From DATDDB01 sp035260545 (lineage in GTDB: Bacteria > Pseudomonadota > Gammaproteobacteria > Burkholderiales > Gallionellaceae), in contig DATFUZ010000032.1 of assembly GCA_035260545.1 (NCBI GenBank), forward strand, positions 1 through 44,278: a DNA stretch of 44,278 bases. Direction: 5' to 3'. Below are positions 8,116-16,679 of the stretch, piece after piece. The notes beneath the pieces are model-generated. The model did not search any database, was not told the origin of the DNA, and worked only from the letters and a program-made list of their open reading frames with translations. The translations under genes were made by a program, and so were the position numbers. Numbering within the stretch: the first letter of the stretch is position 1; the number at the start of each line of letters is the position of its first letter.

Positions 8116-8736
8116 ATGCGTTTTCTCGACCGTAACGATGCAGCCGCGAGGCTGGCGGAAAAGCTGCAGGCTTATCGCGGCCAGAATCCATTGGTGCTGG
8201 CCATTCCGCGCGGGGCCGTGCCCATGGCGAAGATCCTTGCCGCACAATTGCAGGGCGAGGTGGATGTCGTGCTGGTGCGCAAGCTGCGCGCGCCGGGCAA
8301 TCCCGAACTGGCCATAGGCGCGATGGACGAGACCGGGTGGGTGTACCTGGCGGAGCACGCCACGCACATGGCTGGAACGGATCACATCGAACGCGAGAAG
8401 CAGATCCAGATGGACGTCATGCGCCAGCGCCGCGCGCAATATACGCCGGTGCGGCCGCCGCTGGATCCTGCGGGACGGGTGGTCATTGTGGTGGATGACG
8501 GGCTTGCGACCGGTTCGACCATGATTGCCGCCCTGCATGCCATCCGAGCCAGAAAACCGAAGAAGCTGATCTGCGCCGTGCCGGTGGCGCCGCCCGACAC
8601 CCTGGAGAAGGTATCGCCGCTGGCTGACGAGACGGTGTGCCTGCAGGCGCCCGAGCTATTCTACGCGGTGGGGCAGTTCTACATGGATTTTCCGCAGATT
8701 ACGGATGAAGAAGTGATGGCGCTGCTGGGTGGCTGA
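8116..8736 (+). CDS. Phosphoribosyltransferase-domain protein
   Basis: This 206-residue protein has a type I phosphoribosyltransferase fold with the PRPP-binding loop VVIVVDDGLATGSTM at about 122-136. N-terminal features such as LVLAIPRGAVPMAKILA and RKLRAPGNPELAIGAM are those of the stand-alone subgroup often found next to, or fused with, a dienelactone-hydrolase-like domain (Rv0571c of Mycobacterium tuberculosis is a known fusion). Here the hydrolase is a separate gene, converging from the other strand with a 6-bp gap. The substrate base is unknown for this subgroup. The start ATG follows GGAGACGAACC, an acceptable ribosome-binding site. Confidence 0.9.
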   Translation: MRFLDRNDAAARLAEKLQAYRGQNPLVLAIPRGAVPMAKILAAQLQGEVDVVLVRKLRAPGNPELAIGAMDETGWVYLAEHATHMAGTDHIEREKQIQMDVMRQRRAQYTPVRPPLDPAGRVVIVVDDGLATGSTMIAALHAIRARKPKKLICAVPVAPPDTLEKVSPLADETVCLQAPELFYAVGQFYMDFPQITDEEVMALLGG

Positions 8737-8742
8737 CCCACC

Positions 8743-9381
8743 CTATTGGCCGCCATGCGCGGTGAACCAGTTGGAGGCAGCCTTGGCCGCCTGTTCCAGG
8801 GTGCCGGGCTCCTCGAACAGATGCGTCGCGCCGGGGATGATGGCGAGCTTCTTCTCGCAGCCCAGGTGGGCATAGGCTGCTTCGTTGAGTTCGATTACGC
8901 CCAAATCGTCGCCGCCCACGATCAGCAGCGTCGGCGCCCGCACCTTATGCAGCGCGACGGTTCCTGCAAGGTCAGGACGCCCGCCGCGCGAAACCACCGC
9001 CGAAACGGCCTGGCCCACCTCGGCGGCCGCCTGCAGGGCAGCGGCCGCGCCGGTGCTGGCGCCGAAGTAGCCGATGTGCAGCGTCTGCGTGGCCGGATTC
9101 CGCATGACCCAGGCCGTGGCGGCGAGCAGCCGCCGCGTGAGCAGGTCGATGTCGAAGCGTGTCTCGTAGCTGCGATCTTCCTCGCGCGTCAGCAGGTCGA
9201 ACAACAGGGTGGCGATGTGCGCGTCCTGCAGCACCGAAGCGACATAGTTGTTGCGCGGGCTGAAGCGGCTGCTGCCGCTGCCGTGGGCGAACAGCACCAC
9301 CGCCCGGGCGCCGTCGGGCAGGGCCAGTTCACCTTCGAGTGTTGCATGATCCGCCGGAATGGAAACCTGTTCGCGCTGCAT
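8743..9381 (-). CDS. Alpha/beta hydrolase, dienelactone-hydrolase-like
   Basis: The frame is open far upstream, but the real start is the ATG at 9381, preceded by GAGGTGAGCACC, giving 212 residues. An oxyanion block FAHGSGSSR (32-40), nucleophile Ser109 in GASTG, acid Asp158 or Asp159 in VGGDDLG and His187 in ATHLFEE complete the catalytic triad. No signal peptide is visible, so it is cytoplasmic. It is the last gene of the amrB-amrA-amrS operon, 5 bp after amrS. Elsewhere this type is fused to the same phosphoribosyltransferase type that lies across the convergent junction, which suggests a shared pathway. The substrate is unknown. Confidence 0.88.
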   Translation of the reverse strand: MQREQVSIPADHATLEGELALPDGARAVVLFAHGSGSSRFSPRNNYVASVLQDAHIATLLFDLLTREEDRSYETRFDIDLLTRRLLAATAWVMRNPATQTLHIGYFGASTGAAAALQAAAEVGQAVSAVVSRGGRPDLAGTVALHKVRAPTLLIVGGDDLGVIELNEAAYAHLGCEKKLAIIPGATHLFEEPGTLEQAAKAASNWFTAHGGQ

Positions 9382-9386
9382 GGTGC

Positions 9387-10481
9387 TCACCTCGCGTGCA
9401 TGGGAACCGGGATGCGCCGCTGCCCGAAAGGCGTGGCGAACTTGCCGAAGCGTCCGGCAGGCTTCGCGCCGCAGTGCTCGCAGGCGCCGCTGTCCGTGAG
9501 ATGGTATTCGTTGATCTGGTACCAGTCGCGCACGATAAGCGGCGCGTGGCACGATGGGCAAAAGGTCGTGCCGCCCTCGATGTCGTGGACATTGCCGGTA
9601 TAGACATAGCGCAGGCCGTGATCGAGCGCAATGCGGCGTGCGCGCGTCAGCGTGGATGCGGGGGTGGGGGAGACGTCCATCATCTTCCAGTCCGGGTGAA
9701 ATGCGGAAAAATGCAGCGGCACATCCGGCCCCAGCTCTTCCGCCACCCATTGGGTCAGCGCGTTGACCTCGGCGTCCGAGTCGTTGTGGCCGGGGATGAG
9801 CAGGGTAGTGATCTCCAGCCAGCAGTGCGTCTCGTGATGCACATAGGCCAGCGTATCGAGTACGGGCCGCAGGTGCGCGCCGGAGAGCTTGACATAGAAG
9901 TCCTCGGTAAAGCCCTTGAGGTCGATGTTGGCCGCATCCATCTTCGCGAAGAACTCGCGCCGCGGCGCGTCGTTGATGTAGCCTGCGGTCACCGCGACGG
10001 TCTTCAGGCCCTGTTCGTGGCATGCGTCGGCGGTATCCAGCGCATACTCGAAGAACACCACCGGATCGTTGTACGTGAAAGCCACGCTCTTGCTGCCGTG
10101 TTTCTTCGCAGTCTGTGCGATTGCCTTGGGAGAGGCGCTGTCCATCAGCCGGTCCATGTCGCGCGACCTGGAAATATCCCAGTTCTGGCAGAACTTGCAG
10201 GCCAGATTGCAGCCGGCCGTGCCGAAGGAGAACACGCTGGAGCCGGGAAAGAAGTGGTTGAGCGGCTTCTTTTCGATGGGATCGATGCAGAAACCGGACG
10301 AGCGGCCGTAGGTAGTGAGCACGACTTCGTCATCGACCCTGCCGCGCACGAAGCAGGCGCCGCGCTGGCCTTCGTGCAGCTTGCAGTCGCGCGGGCAGAT
10401 GTCGCACTGCACCCGGCCGTCGTCCAGGACGTGCCAGTACTCGGTGGGGTGGCGCTCGTCAGGCAGTATGGGGGCATCCAT
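9387..10481 (-). CDS. amrS: AmmeMemoRadiSam system radical SAM enzyme
   Basis: The 364-residue protein has the radical SAM cluster motif CxxxCxxC as CNLACKFC (Cys91, Cys95, Cys98), following the GTAG turn. An N-terminal Cys-rich segment (Cys26, 29, 33, 43) and a C-terminal pair of CxxC knuckles (TFCPSCHAPL and CEHCGAKP) probably bind metal or a further cluster. Sequence around the core resembles pyruvate-formate-lyase-activating enzymes, the origin of its usual annotation, but in this operon setting it belongs to the three-part AMMECR1/MEMO/radical SAM set. The reaction is not established. A clean AAGGAG site lies ahead of the ATG. It follows amrA after 3 bp and precedes the hydrolase. Confidence 0.93.
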   Translation of the reverse strand: MDAPILPDERHPTEYWHVLDDGRVQCDICPRDCKLHEGQRGACFVRGRVDDEVVLTTYGRSSGFCIDPIEKKPLNHFFPGSSVFSFGTAGCNLACKFCQNWDISRSRDMDRLMDSASPKAIAQTAKKHGSKSVAFTYNDPVVFFEYALDTADACHEQGLKTVAVTAGYINDAPRREFFAKMDAANIDLKGFTEDFYVKLSGAHLRPVLDTLAYVHHETHCWLEITTLLIPGHNDSDAEVNALTQWVAEELGPDVPLHFSAFHPDWKMMDVSPTPASTLTRARRIALDHGLRYVYTGNVHDIEGGTTFCPSCHAPLIVRDWYQINEYHLTDSGACEHCGAKPAGRFGKFATPFGQRRIPVPMHAR

Positions 10482-10484
10482 GGC

Positions 10485-11027
10485 CTACTCCTTCCATTTG
10501 TCGACGGTGTAGCGCGCAAGCCGGAAATCGGGCGACCAGAAATCCGTGGGCAGTCCGGCCTTGTATTTCAGGTGCGCCATGAACTGGCGGGGATCAGGCA
10601 ATTGCTCCCACACCTGGGGCAGGAAGGTGCTGCGACGGTGTCCGAATTGCAGGATCAGTCCGTCCACGCCAGGGCGCAATTGCGCCAGCGCGTCCCTCTC
10701 GTCGCGAAAAGTCATGGCTTGCGGCGGCGCCAGCAGCGACACCTCCACCGCCGTGTGCGGCAGTTCGAATTCTTGCAGGGGCGAAAAACGCGGATCGTGG
10801 AAGGCGGACGCCAGCACGTTGGCCTTGATGTCCTGCAGCAACGGCCGGTGCGCCTCCAGCGTTCCGATGCAGCCGCGCAAGTCGCCGTGCTGGGTAAGGG
10901 TGACGAAGCTCGCACCGGGTGCTTGCAGCCAGGGAAGATCCTCATCCACCTCGTGCCGGATGCCGAATGCGCGGGACAATTCCGCGCGCGCAACGGCCAG
11001 CAGGATGTCGCCGCGGTCCGCGCTCAT
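10485..11027 (-). CDS. amrA: AmmeMemoRadiSam system protein A (AMMECR1 domain)
   Basis: This 180-residue protein is a single AMMECR1 domain. The hallmark LRGCIGT motif is present as DLRGCIGTLEAHRPL (about 49-63), followed by NVLASAFHDPRF and a conserved EVSLL block. The domain is conserved from archaea to humans and its biochemical role is unresolved; the conserved Cys and Arg suggest an enzymatic or redox role. The ATG at 11027 overlaps the amrB stop by 4 bp (ATGA), indicating coupled translation, and amrS follows after 3 bp. Tight packing of the three genes argues that their products act together. Confidence 0.93.
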   Translation of the reverse strand: MSADRGDILLAVARAELSRAFGIRHEVDEDLPWLQAPGASFVTLTQHGDLRGCIGTLEAHRPLLQDIKANVLASAFHDPRFSPLQEFELPHTAVEVSLLAPPQAMTFRDERDALAQLRPGVDGLILQFGHRRSTFLPQVWEQLPDPRQFMAHLKYKAGLPTDFWSPDFRLARYTVDKWKE

Positions 11028-11830
11028 GGCGCCGCCTCCTCTTCCTCCTCGACCAGGGCAAATGCAGCATAGCCCACGACGCCCTCCCGCGGTCCAGCGG
11101 TATCCCCGGAATTGCGCAGATCCAGCAGATGCGGCCGCAGGTGATGGCGTTGCGCGGCCAGCATCAGGCCGTTGATGGGCGTGGCGCCGCAGGCGTGATC
11201 ATGAGTGATGTCTGACGCCATGTGGAGTATCCCGTTCGACGTCTCGCTGTCCACGCGCCGCGCCATGTCATAGGGCAGGTAATGGGAAAGGTCGGAACTG
11301 ATTACGATCAGCGTTTCCGGACCGCCCCATACGGCTTCCAGCACCTCCGCCACTTCGGCTTTCGTCGCGCTGCCCACCGCCAGTGGAAGCAGCGTGAAAT
11401 CGTGCAGCACGGCTTGCAGGAACGGGATCTGCACCTCCAGCGAATGTTCCATGGCATGGGCACGGGCGCTGACCGAAACCTGCGGCAGTTGCGCGAGGCG
11501 CCGCATGCCATCCAGGTCGAGGGGGACATCGCCCAGCGGGGTGGAAAAAGCCTGTGCTTCCGGCAGCGCCAGGCCGCGGACCGCGACCCGATGGGTGGGG
11601 CCGAGCAGCACCACGCGGCGGATCCGGTCGGCGATCGTGCGCAGCGTGGCGTAGGCCGCGGCGGCCACCGGTCCGGAATAGATGTAGCCGGCATGGGGGA
11701 CGATCAGCGCCTTGGGCGCAACCGCGCTTTTTGCGGCCCCGGCGAGCAGGGTGCGGATGTCGCCGGCCAGAATTGCGGCATCGGCGGGATAGAACATGCC
11801 GGCGACGGCGGGGGGACGGGTGGATTGCAT
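11024..11830 (-). CDS. amrB: AmmeMemoRadiSam system protein B (MEMO1-like)
   Basis: The 268-residue protein matches the MEMO family: RPPAVAGMFYPADAAIL at the start, the histidine block VPHAGYIYSGPVAAAAY, VLLGPTHRV, HSLEVQIPFLQ and ISSDLSHYLPYDMA. The His residues correspond to the metal site of the family, which is related to extradiol dioxygenases; human MEMO1 binds copper or iron. It is first in the operon. The ATG at 11830 follows GAGGTTGCC. Divergent from it, after 218 bp, starts the gene at 12049, so the intergenic space must hold two promoters. Confidence 0.93.
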   Translation of the reverse strand: MQSTRPPAVAGMFYPADAAILAGDIRTLLAGAAKSAVAPKALIVPHAGYIYSGPVAAAAYATLRTIADRIRRVVLLGPTHRVAVRGLALPEAQAFSTPLGDVPLDLDGMRRLAQLPQVSVSARAHAMEHSLEVQIPFLQAVLHDFTLLPLAVGSATKAEVAEVLEAVWGGPETLIVISSDLSHYLPYDMARRVDSETSNGILHMASDITHDHACGATPINGLMLAAQRHHLRPHLLDLRNSGDTAGPREGVVGYAAFALVEEEEEAAP

Positions 11831-12048
11831 GGCAACCTCACATCGGGTGGAGCACGTTTAGCAATAATGATAGGATGCCCCCCCAAAATCAAGTCCCGCC
11901 GCGGGAATTTTGGCGCACGAGTTTGCTGCCCAAAAAATTTCGCAATTTACATTCTCCTGCCGTATCATTTAAATAATAGCTTCTTCGCAGTGCAGTAGAG
12001 ATTCTTACCCGTTACAGGCGTATCTCAATCACCTCAGGAGGCCATACA

Positions 12049-12735
12049 ATGAACACCACCAATACCGGGACCGAAACCGAAACCCTGGAGGAAGAAGTCA
12101 GAAAGGCGGTCGAGGGCGGGCTGGACGTGCGCGACAAGGTCCGGCAGGTCACCCTGCGCATCATGCGCGAACGTTCCTTCGACATCGATTCCTTGCGCCA
12201 GACCGTGACGGCCGTGCTGCGCGGCGCGCGGGCCGGGGCGCAAAGTCGGCTGGGAGAACCCGCGGACGATCAGGATAAGGCGCGCGGCAGCCTGCGGGAA
12301 GCCGTGTCCGGGCTGGATGCGGCGCTCGCGCAGTTCGCCGAAGCCGCCAAGCTGGCGGTGGAGGAAGCCAGGGGCAAGGCCGAGACATATTCCCGGGAAG
12401 ACTTGGCCCGCGCCCGCGCCGACCTGGAAAAGCTGGAGAAAATGTACGTGGAATCCCTGCAGCAGGCGGCCTCCGCGGCCAAGGGGACTGCCGGCGAGAT
12501 CCTTTCCGACCTGGCATCGCATGCCCGCATCAACGGCTCAGCCGTCGGACGGCAGATGAAGGACACAGTCTCCTCCATCGCGCGTGAAATCGGCGCCGCG
12601 GGCAGTGCAAGGCTAGACGCCGGCCTGCACCTGGCGCGAGACACCGCAGACCACATGCGCAAGCTGGCGGCCGAGGCCCTGAACAGCCTGGCTGACCGCG
12701 TACATCCGGGCGGTGCGGGAGAAAAGGACAAGTAA
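12049..12735 (+). CDS. Alanine-rich, coiled-coil protein coupled to a UbiB-like kinase
   Basis: The 228-residue protein is helical, rich in Ala, Glu, Lys and Arg, with no signal peptide or membrane helix. Residues 85-150 (heptad-like DLARARADLEKLEKMYVESLQQA) probably form a coiled coil, and further amphipathic helices follow to the end. It resembles an uncharacterised proteobacterial family found just upstream of ubiB/aarF homologues (possibly DUF6781; named from memory and unchecked). The start has an excellent AGGAGG site 7 nt ahead. Its stop codon is directly followed by the ATG of the next gene, with no gap. A role as partner or membrane-surface scaffold of that kinase-like protein is inference. 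Confidence 0.85.
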   Translation: MNTTNTGTETETLEEEVRKAVEGGLDVRDKVRQVTLRIMRERSFDIDSLRQTVTAVLRGARAGAQSRLGEPADDQDKARGSLREAVSGLDAALAQFAEAAKLAVEEARGKAETYSREDLARARADLEKLEKMYVESLQQAASAAKGTAGEILSDLASHARINGSAVGRQMKDTVSSIAREIGAAGSARLDAGLHLARDTADHMRKLAAEALNSLADRVHPGGAGEKDK

Positions 12736-14469
12736 ATGCTGATGCAGGCGCTGGGTGCGGCGCGCGACTTGGGACGATTGCACGACATCGCAATCATCCT
12801 GATTCGCTACGGGTTCGGCGACGTCGTGCGGCGCCTCGGCATGGCGAATGCGCTGGAGCGGGCTGGGAGCGCCGTGCTGTGGAAGCATGCCGGGGAATAT
12901 GCGCACATGGAACCGCCGGTGCGCGTGCGTCGCGCTCTGGAAGAGCTGGGCCCCACCTTCATCAAGCTCGGCCAGGTGCTGTCGTCGCGCGTAGACCTGT
13001 TCGCGCCCGAATGGATAGACGAACTCGGGAAGCTGCAGGACAGCGCGCCGCCGGCGCCCTATGACAAGGTGCTCAGCCAGCTCATCGAGGATCTCGGCGC
13101 GCCCCCGGAGGAGATCTTTGCCGCCTTTGAAGTTGAACCCCTTGCCGCCGCTTCCATCGCCCAGGTGCACCGCGCACGTCTGGCGGACGGCAGCACGGTG
13201 GTAGTCAAGATCCGCAAACCTGACGTTACCCGCGTCATCGAGGCTGATCTGCGCCTGCTCATGCACCTTGCGGAATTCGCGGAAGGCGAAAACACCGAGT
13301 GGCGCAATTTCCACCCCGTCGAGGTTGTCCGGCAATTTTCGCTGTCGATGCAACGCGAGCTGAATTTCGCCATCGAATGCCGTAACAGCGAAGCCATCGC
13401 GGAAAATTTCCAGGCCTACTCCGATCGCGACGTGCCGAGTACCGGCGGGGAAGCGCCCGGGCTGCCGATCATCGTCATCCCGCGCGTATACTGGCAATGG
13501 ACCGGCGAACGCATTTGCGTACAGCAGTATATTGACGGGATTCCGGGCCGCGACCTGGAGGCGGTGGACCGGGCGGGTTTCGACCGGACAGTGCTCGCCC
13601 GGCGCGGCGCGCACGCAGTGCTGAAGATGATCGTCGAAGACGGCTTCTTCCACGCCGATCCGCATCCGGGAAATGTGTTCTATCTGCCCGGCAACCGCAT
13701 CGCCTTCATCGACTTCGGCATGGTGGGCCGGCTCACCGAGCAGCGGCGCACCCAGTTGATCCACCTGCTGCTCGGCCTGGTGCGCCATGAGCCGGCGCGC
13801 GTCGCCGACGTGCTGTTCGACTGGGCGGGGGACGGCGCCCTGGATGAGGCCGGGTTGATCCTGGAGATACAGACTTTCGTCGACCAGTACCACGGCATGA
13901 CGCTCAAGCAGCTCAGCATAGGCGCCATGCTGAACGACGTGGCGGCCATCCTGCGCTCCCACCAGATCACCCTGCCGTCCGACCTCACGCTGTTGATCAA
14001 GGCGTTCATTACGCTGGAGGGCATGGGGCGGGAACTCGACCCCGAGTTCGACATGGCGGGGGAAGCCTTGCCCATGTTAAGAAAGGCCCTGCGCGCCCGC
14101 TACGCGCCGCGCTTCATGTTGCGCCGGAGCTTCCGGTCGGCGGCGGAGTTGATGGGCGTCATCGCCGACTTTCCCCACGATCTGTCGCGCTTGATACGCG
14201 CCGCGCGGCGCGGTCGCCTGGAAATTCACGTGGACATCACCAATCTCAAGCACGTCGGGAACCAGCTCGACGGGGCCGCCAACCGGCTGACGGTGGGCGT
14301 CGTGGTGTCCGCGCTTATCGTCGGTTCATCCATCGTGATGACGGTGAAGGGGGGGCCGGAATGGCTGGGCCTGCCATTGTTTGGCTTCGTCGGCTACCTG
14401 GGCGCCGCCATGGGGGGTATCTGGCTGCTGCTGTCGATCTGGAGAAGTACGCGGGCAGACCGCGAATAG
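12736..14469 (+). CDS. UbiB/AarF/ABC1-family atypical kinase-like protein
   Basis: The 577-residue protein has every ABC1-family hallmark: the KxGQ motif in FIKLGQVLSSR (77-80), the Ala-rich loop AAASIAQVHRA (137-147), catalytic Lys158 in VVVKIRKP, the ExD motif at 169-171, HADPHPGNV (306-314) and DFG (326-328). Two hydrophobic helices end the protein (about 510-560), as in UbiB. Family members support ubiquinone synthesis, probably as an ATPase that handles lipid intermediates at the inner membrane. Because it sits with a coiled-coil partner and not with ubiE/ubiJ, it may be a second ABC1 paralogue instead of the main UbiB. It starts directly after the preceding stop codon. Confidence 0.92.
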   Translation: MLMQALGAARDLGRLHDIAIILIRYGFGDVVRRLGMANALERAGSAVLWKHAGEYAHMEPPVRVRRALEELGPTFIKLGQVLSSRVDLFAPEWIDELGKLQDSAPPAPYDKVLSQLIEDLGAPPEEIFAAFEVEPLAAASIAQVHRARLADGSTVVVKIRKPDVTRVIEADLRLLMHLAEFAEGENTEWRNFHPVEVVRQFSLSMQRELNFAIECRNSEAIAENFQAYSDRDVPSTGGEAPGLPIIVIPRVYWQWTGERICVQQYIDGIPGRDLEAVDRAGFDRTVLARRGAHAVLKMIVEDGFFHADPHPGNVFYLPGNRIAFIDFGMVGRLTEQRRTQLIHLLLGLVRHEPARVADVLFDWAGDGALDEAGLILEIQTFVDQYHGMTLKQLSIGAMLNDVAAILRSHQITLPSDLTLLIKAFITLEGMGRELDPEFDMAGEALPMLRKALRARYAPRFMLRRSFRSAAELMGVIADFPHDLSRLIRAARRGRLEIHVDITNLKHVGNQLDGAANRLTVGVVVSALIVGSSIVMTVKGGPEWLGLPLFGFVGYLGAAMGGIWLLLSIWRSTRADRE

Positions 14470-14549
14470 CGATCTGAGTCGGCGCTGAGGTATATGACGC
14501 AATATACTGAAAAACATGGCAAACATACCGCATCTTCAAGTGAATTATT

Positions 14550-15095
14550 ATGTTGCATGGGGGTAGCCTGAGAGCGGGGGTGGTGCTTGCCGCCATTGCA
14601 CTCGTGCTGGCGGCATCTGGCGCCAGCGGCCGCAGCGGCGAGCGCTCCGCCATGGTCGCCGCCCACAACACCTGGCGTGCCAAGGTCGGGGTGCCCGCCC
14701 TGCATTACTCAACTGCGCTGGAGGTGTCCGCCCAGGCTTGGGCCGAGCATCTGAAGGCGCGCAATCGCTGCCAGCCGCAGCACAGCGCACCGCACGGCAA
14801 GTACGGCGAGAACCTGTACTGGGCGAGCGCAATCCGCTGGTCGGATGGAAGGCGCGAGGTGCAGAAGGTGACGCCGCAAATGGTAGTGGACAGTTGGGCC
14901 GGTGAGCGCGCCGATTACGATTACGCAGACAACCGCTGCAAGGCGGGCAAGGTCTGCGGCCATTACACCCAGGTGGTCTGGAACAGCACGCGCGAGGTCG
15001 GCTGCGGTCATGCCGTCTGCCAGGACAGCAAGGACCAGATCTGGGTATGCCGGTATGCGCCGCCGGGCAACGTTATCGGGGCCAAGCCTTATTGA
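14550..15095 (+). CDS. Secreted CAP-domain (SCP/PR-1) protein
   Basis: The 181-residue protein has a signal peptide of about 25 residues (hydrophobic AGVVLAAIALVLAASG) and a CAP domain: MVAAHNTWRAKVGVPALHYS with the first His, WAEHL, GENLYWA, and the CAP1 signature GHYTQVVWNSTREVGCG, plus a final CAP2-like IWVCRYAPPGN. Six cysteines fit disulfides in the periplasm or outside. Bacterial CAP proteins are mostly unassigned; sterol or lipid binding and protease activity have been proposed for relatives. It lies 80 bp after the UbiB-like gene and converges on the efflux operon with 19 bp between. The ribosome-binding site is weak. Confidence 0.9.
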   Translation: MLHGGSLRAGVVLAAIALVLAASGASGRSGERSAMVAAHNTWRAKVGVPALHYSTALEVSAQAWAEHLKARNRCQPQHSAPHGKYGENLYWASAIRWSDGRREVQKVTPQMVVDSWAGERADYDYADNRCKAGKVCGHYTQVVWNSTREVGCGHAVCQDSKDQIWVCRYAPPGNVIGAKPY

Positions 15096-15114
15096 ATGCG
15101 CCAGGCGAGGCTGC

Positions 15115-16371
15115 TCAGCGGCGTGCGTCCGCCGCGTGCTCATCCAGCGGCCACAGCATGTGCGCGTCCAGCAGCAGCCGGTAGTGCGCCTCATTGGCGT
15201 CCAGTTGGGCCACGGTCTCGGTGAGCGCGGCTTCCAGGGCCAGCCGCCGTGCCGTGAGCACATCGGACAGGCTGCTTTCTCCCAGACCGTAGGCACGGGC
15301 CATCAGGTCCGCATTCTGGCGCATGCCGGTGGCTGCCTCATGCGCCTGCTTCCAGGTCTCGAAGTTGCCCACGCCCTGGTTATAGGCATTCAGCGCATCC
15401 TGTTCCAGCCGGCGCCGCACTGCGGATTCGCGCTCGGCGGCGATGTCCGCCCGGTAGGTCGCGCCGTCCGCCACCGCCTCACGCACCCCGAACGAGAAAG
15501 GGACGACCACGTACACCCCGGTGACGCGCTCATTGCCGCCCATTTCGCTGGAATAGCGTATGCCCAGGGTCGGGTCGGCCGTGCGGTCGGCACGGCTGCG
15601 CTCCGCCTTGAGCTGCTGAATGCGCGCCTCGGACTGGGCCATTCCCAGTTCGTGGTTGCTGTCCAGGATGCGGGCGCGCCAATATGCCAGGTCGTGGCTC
15701 ACCGGCTGTGGCTCGGACGGCTGGAGCTGGAGCGGAAGCACCAGATCGGGAAACTGCCGGGCTATTTCGCTGGCCGCGGTTTCAGTGCGCACCCGGGCCT
15801 GTTGCAGCGCCACTGCGGCCTGCGCCACCGCGGCACGCGCCTGATTCAGTTCCATGCGCGGAGCGTCGCCCGCCGCCAGCCGTTTTTCGGTCATCGCGGC
15901 CTGCTGGGTGAGGATGTCCACCTGTTCCTGCCACTGGCCGGCCTGGGCGCGCGCCCGTTGCCAGTTGAACCACAGGTGCAGGAGTTGCCGGCCGGCTTCG
16001 TGGCGGCTGTCACCGAGCACGAATTCGGCATGGGCCACGCCTTCGGCGCCTATGCTGGAATCAATGCCAGACTTGCCCGGCAGGCGAATCGGCCGTTCCA
16101 GCGCGACGTCCCATTCCGGAACCCGGCGCTCGGTGTTGACCACATGACGGTGCGCGGCACCCATACGCAAGTTGAATTCGTGGTTGCCAGCCTCCCAGCG
16201 GCGCTGGTTGGCCTGCTCTACCTTGATGCCGGTTTCCGCAGTCATGACGTTGACGTTACTGTTCAACGCGGCTTCTACCTGAGACAGCGGCGGCAGATCA
16301 GGGTAGCTCGCTTCCGCCGCCAGGGCGGGGAATGGAAAGAGGGCTGCAAGCAGAATAAGGCGCTTCTTCAT
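15115..16371 (-). CDS. Outer-membrane efflux channel, TolC/CzcC type
   Basis: The frame extends further upstream, but the ATG at 16371, preceded by GGGAGG and overlapping the stop of the DUF3240 gene (ATGA), gives 418 residues with a clear signal peptide (MKKRLILLAALFPFPALA). The rest is the repeated helical pattern of outer-membrane factors, with long heptad segments (RAAVAQAAVALQQARVRTETAASEIA and GLGESSLSDVLTARRLALEAAL). It forms the exit duct for the RND pump encoded upstream in the same operon. It is last in the operon. Sequence similarity is closer to CzcC/CusC-like channels than to E. coli TolC, judged by length and the LGESSLSDVL repeat. Confidence 0.9.
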   Translation of the reverse strand: MKKRLILLAALFPFPALAAEASYPDLPPLSQVEAALNSNVNVMTAETGIKVEQANQRRWEAGNHEFNLRMGAAHRHVVNTERRVPEWDVALERPIRLPGKSGIDSSIGAEGVAHAEFVLGDSRHEAGRQLLHLWFNWQRARAQAGQWQEQVDILTQQAAMTEKRLAAGDAPRMELNQARAAVAQAAVALQQARVRTETAASEIARQFPDLVLPLQLQPSEPQPVSHDLAYWRARILDSNHELGMAQSEARIQQLKAERSRADRTADPTLGIRYSSEMGGNERVTGVYVVVPFSFGVREAVADGATYRADIAAERESAVRRRLEQDALNAYNQGVGNFETWKQAHEAATGMRQNADLMARAYGLGESSLSDVLTARRLALEAALTETVAQLDANEAHYRLLLDAHMLWPLDEHAADARR

Positions 16372-16679
16372 GCCAGCCTCCCGAATTCGATGACCGGCGT
16401 GATCCAGTAGGCGATCTGCGGATTGGCTTCTTCCGCCTTGAGGTGCGCGATCAGCGCCTGTGCATCCGCGAGGTTCATCACGCTGCGGATGGCGATGCGC
16501 TGCGAACGGCCGCGCACCTGCTCGAGCACGCTGGGCAGGTGTTCCTTCTGGCTGTGGCCTTCGACACGGGTGACGGTGAAGCCCGGCACCCATTCCGGAT
16601 GCTCCAGCATGTGGTCCACCAGCCGCTCTTCCAGGGAGTTGTGGCAGACCAGGGTCAGGCAGCAATCAAGCGGCTTCAT
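16368..16679 (-). CDS. DUF3240-type small protein of metal-efflux operons
   Basis: This 103-residue protein (MKPLDCCLTLVCHNSLEERLVDHMLEH at the start) reads as a ferredoxin-like alpha/beta fold resembling PII-like proteins, and matches the DUF3240 family as I remember it, which is often encoded within heavy-metal RND operons. Conserved Cys6, Cys7 and Cys12 and several His (HPEW, HSQKEHLPS) could bind metal. It overlaps the pump gene before it and the channel gene after it by 4 bp each, so all three are translationally coupled. A sensor or metallochaperone role is inference. Confidence 0.82.
   Translation of the reverse strand: MKPLDCCLTLVCHNSLEERLVDHMLEHPEWVPGFTVTRVEGHSQKEHLPSVLEQVRGRSQRIAIRSVMNLADAQALIAHLKAEEANPQIAYWITPVIEFGRLA

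Noticed and set aside
12613..13962. Reverse open frame of 449 codons opposite the UbiB-like gene
   Set aside because: Antisense shadow; the forward gene shows all ABC1 motifs.
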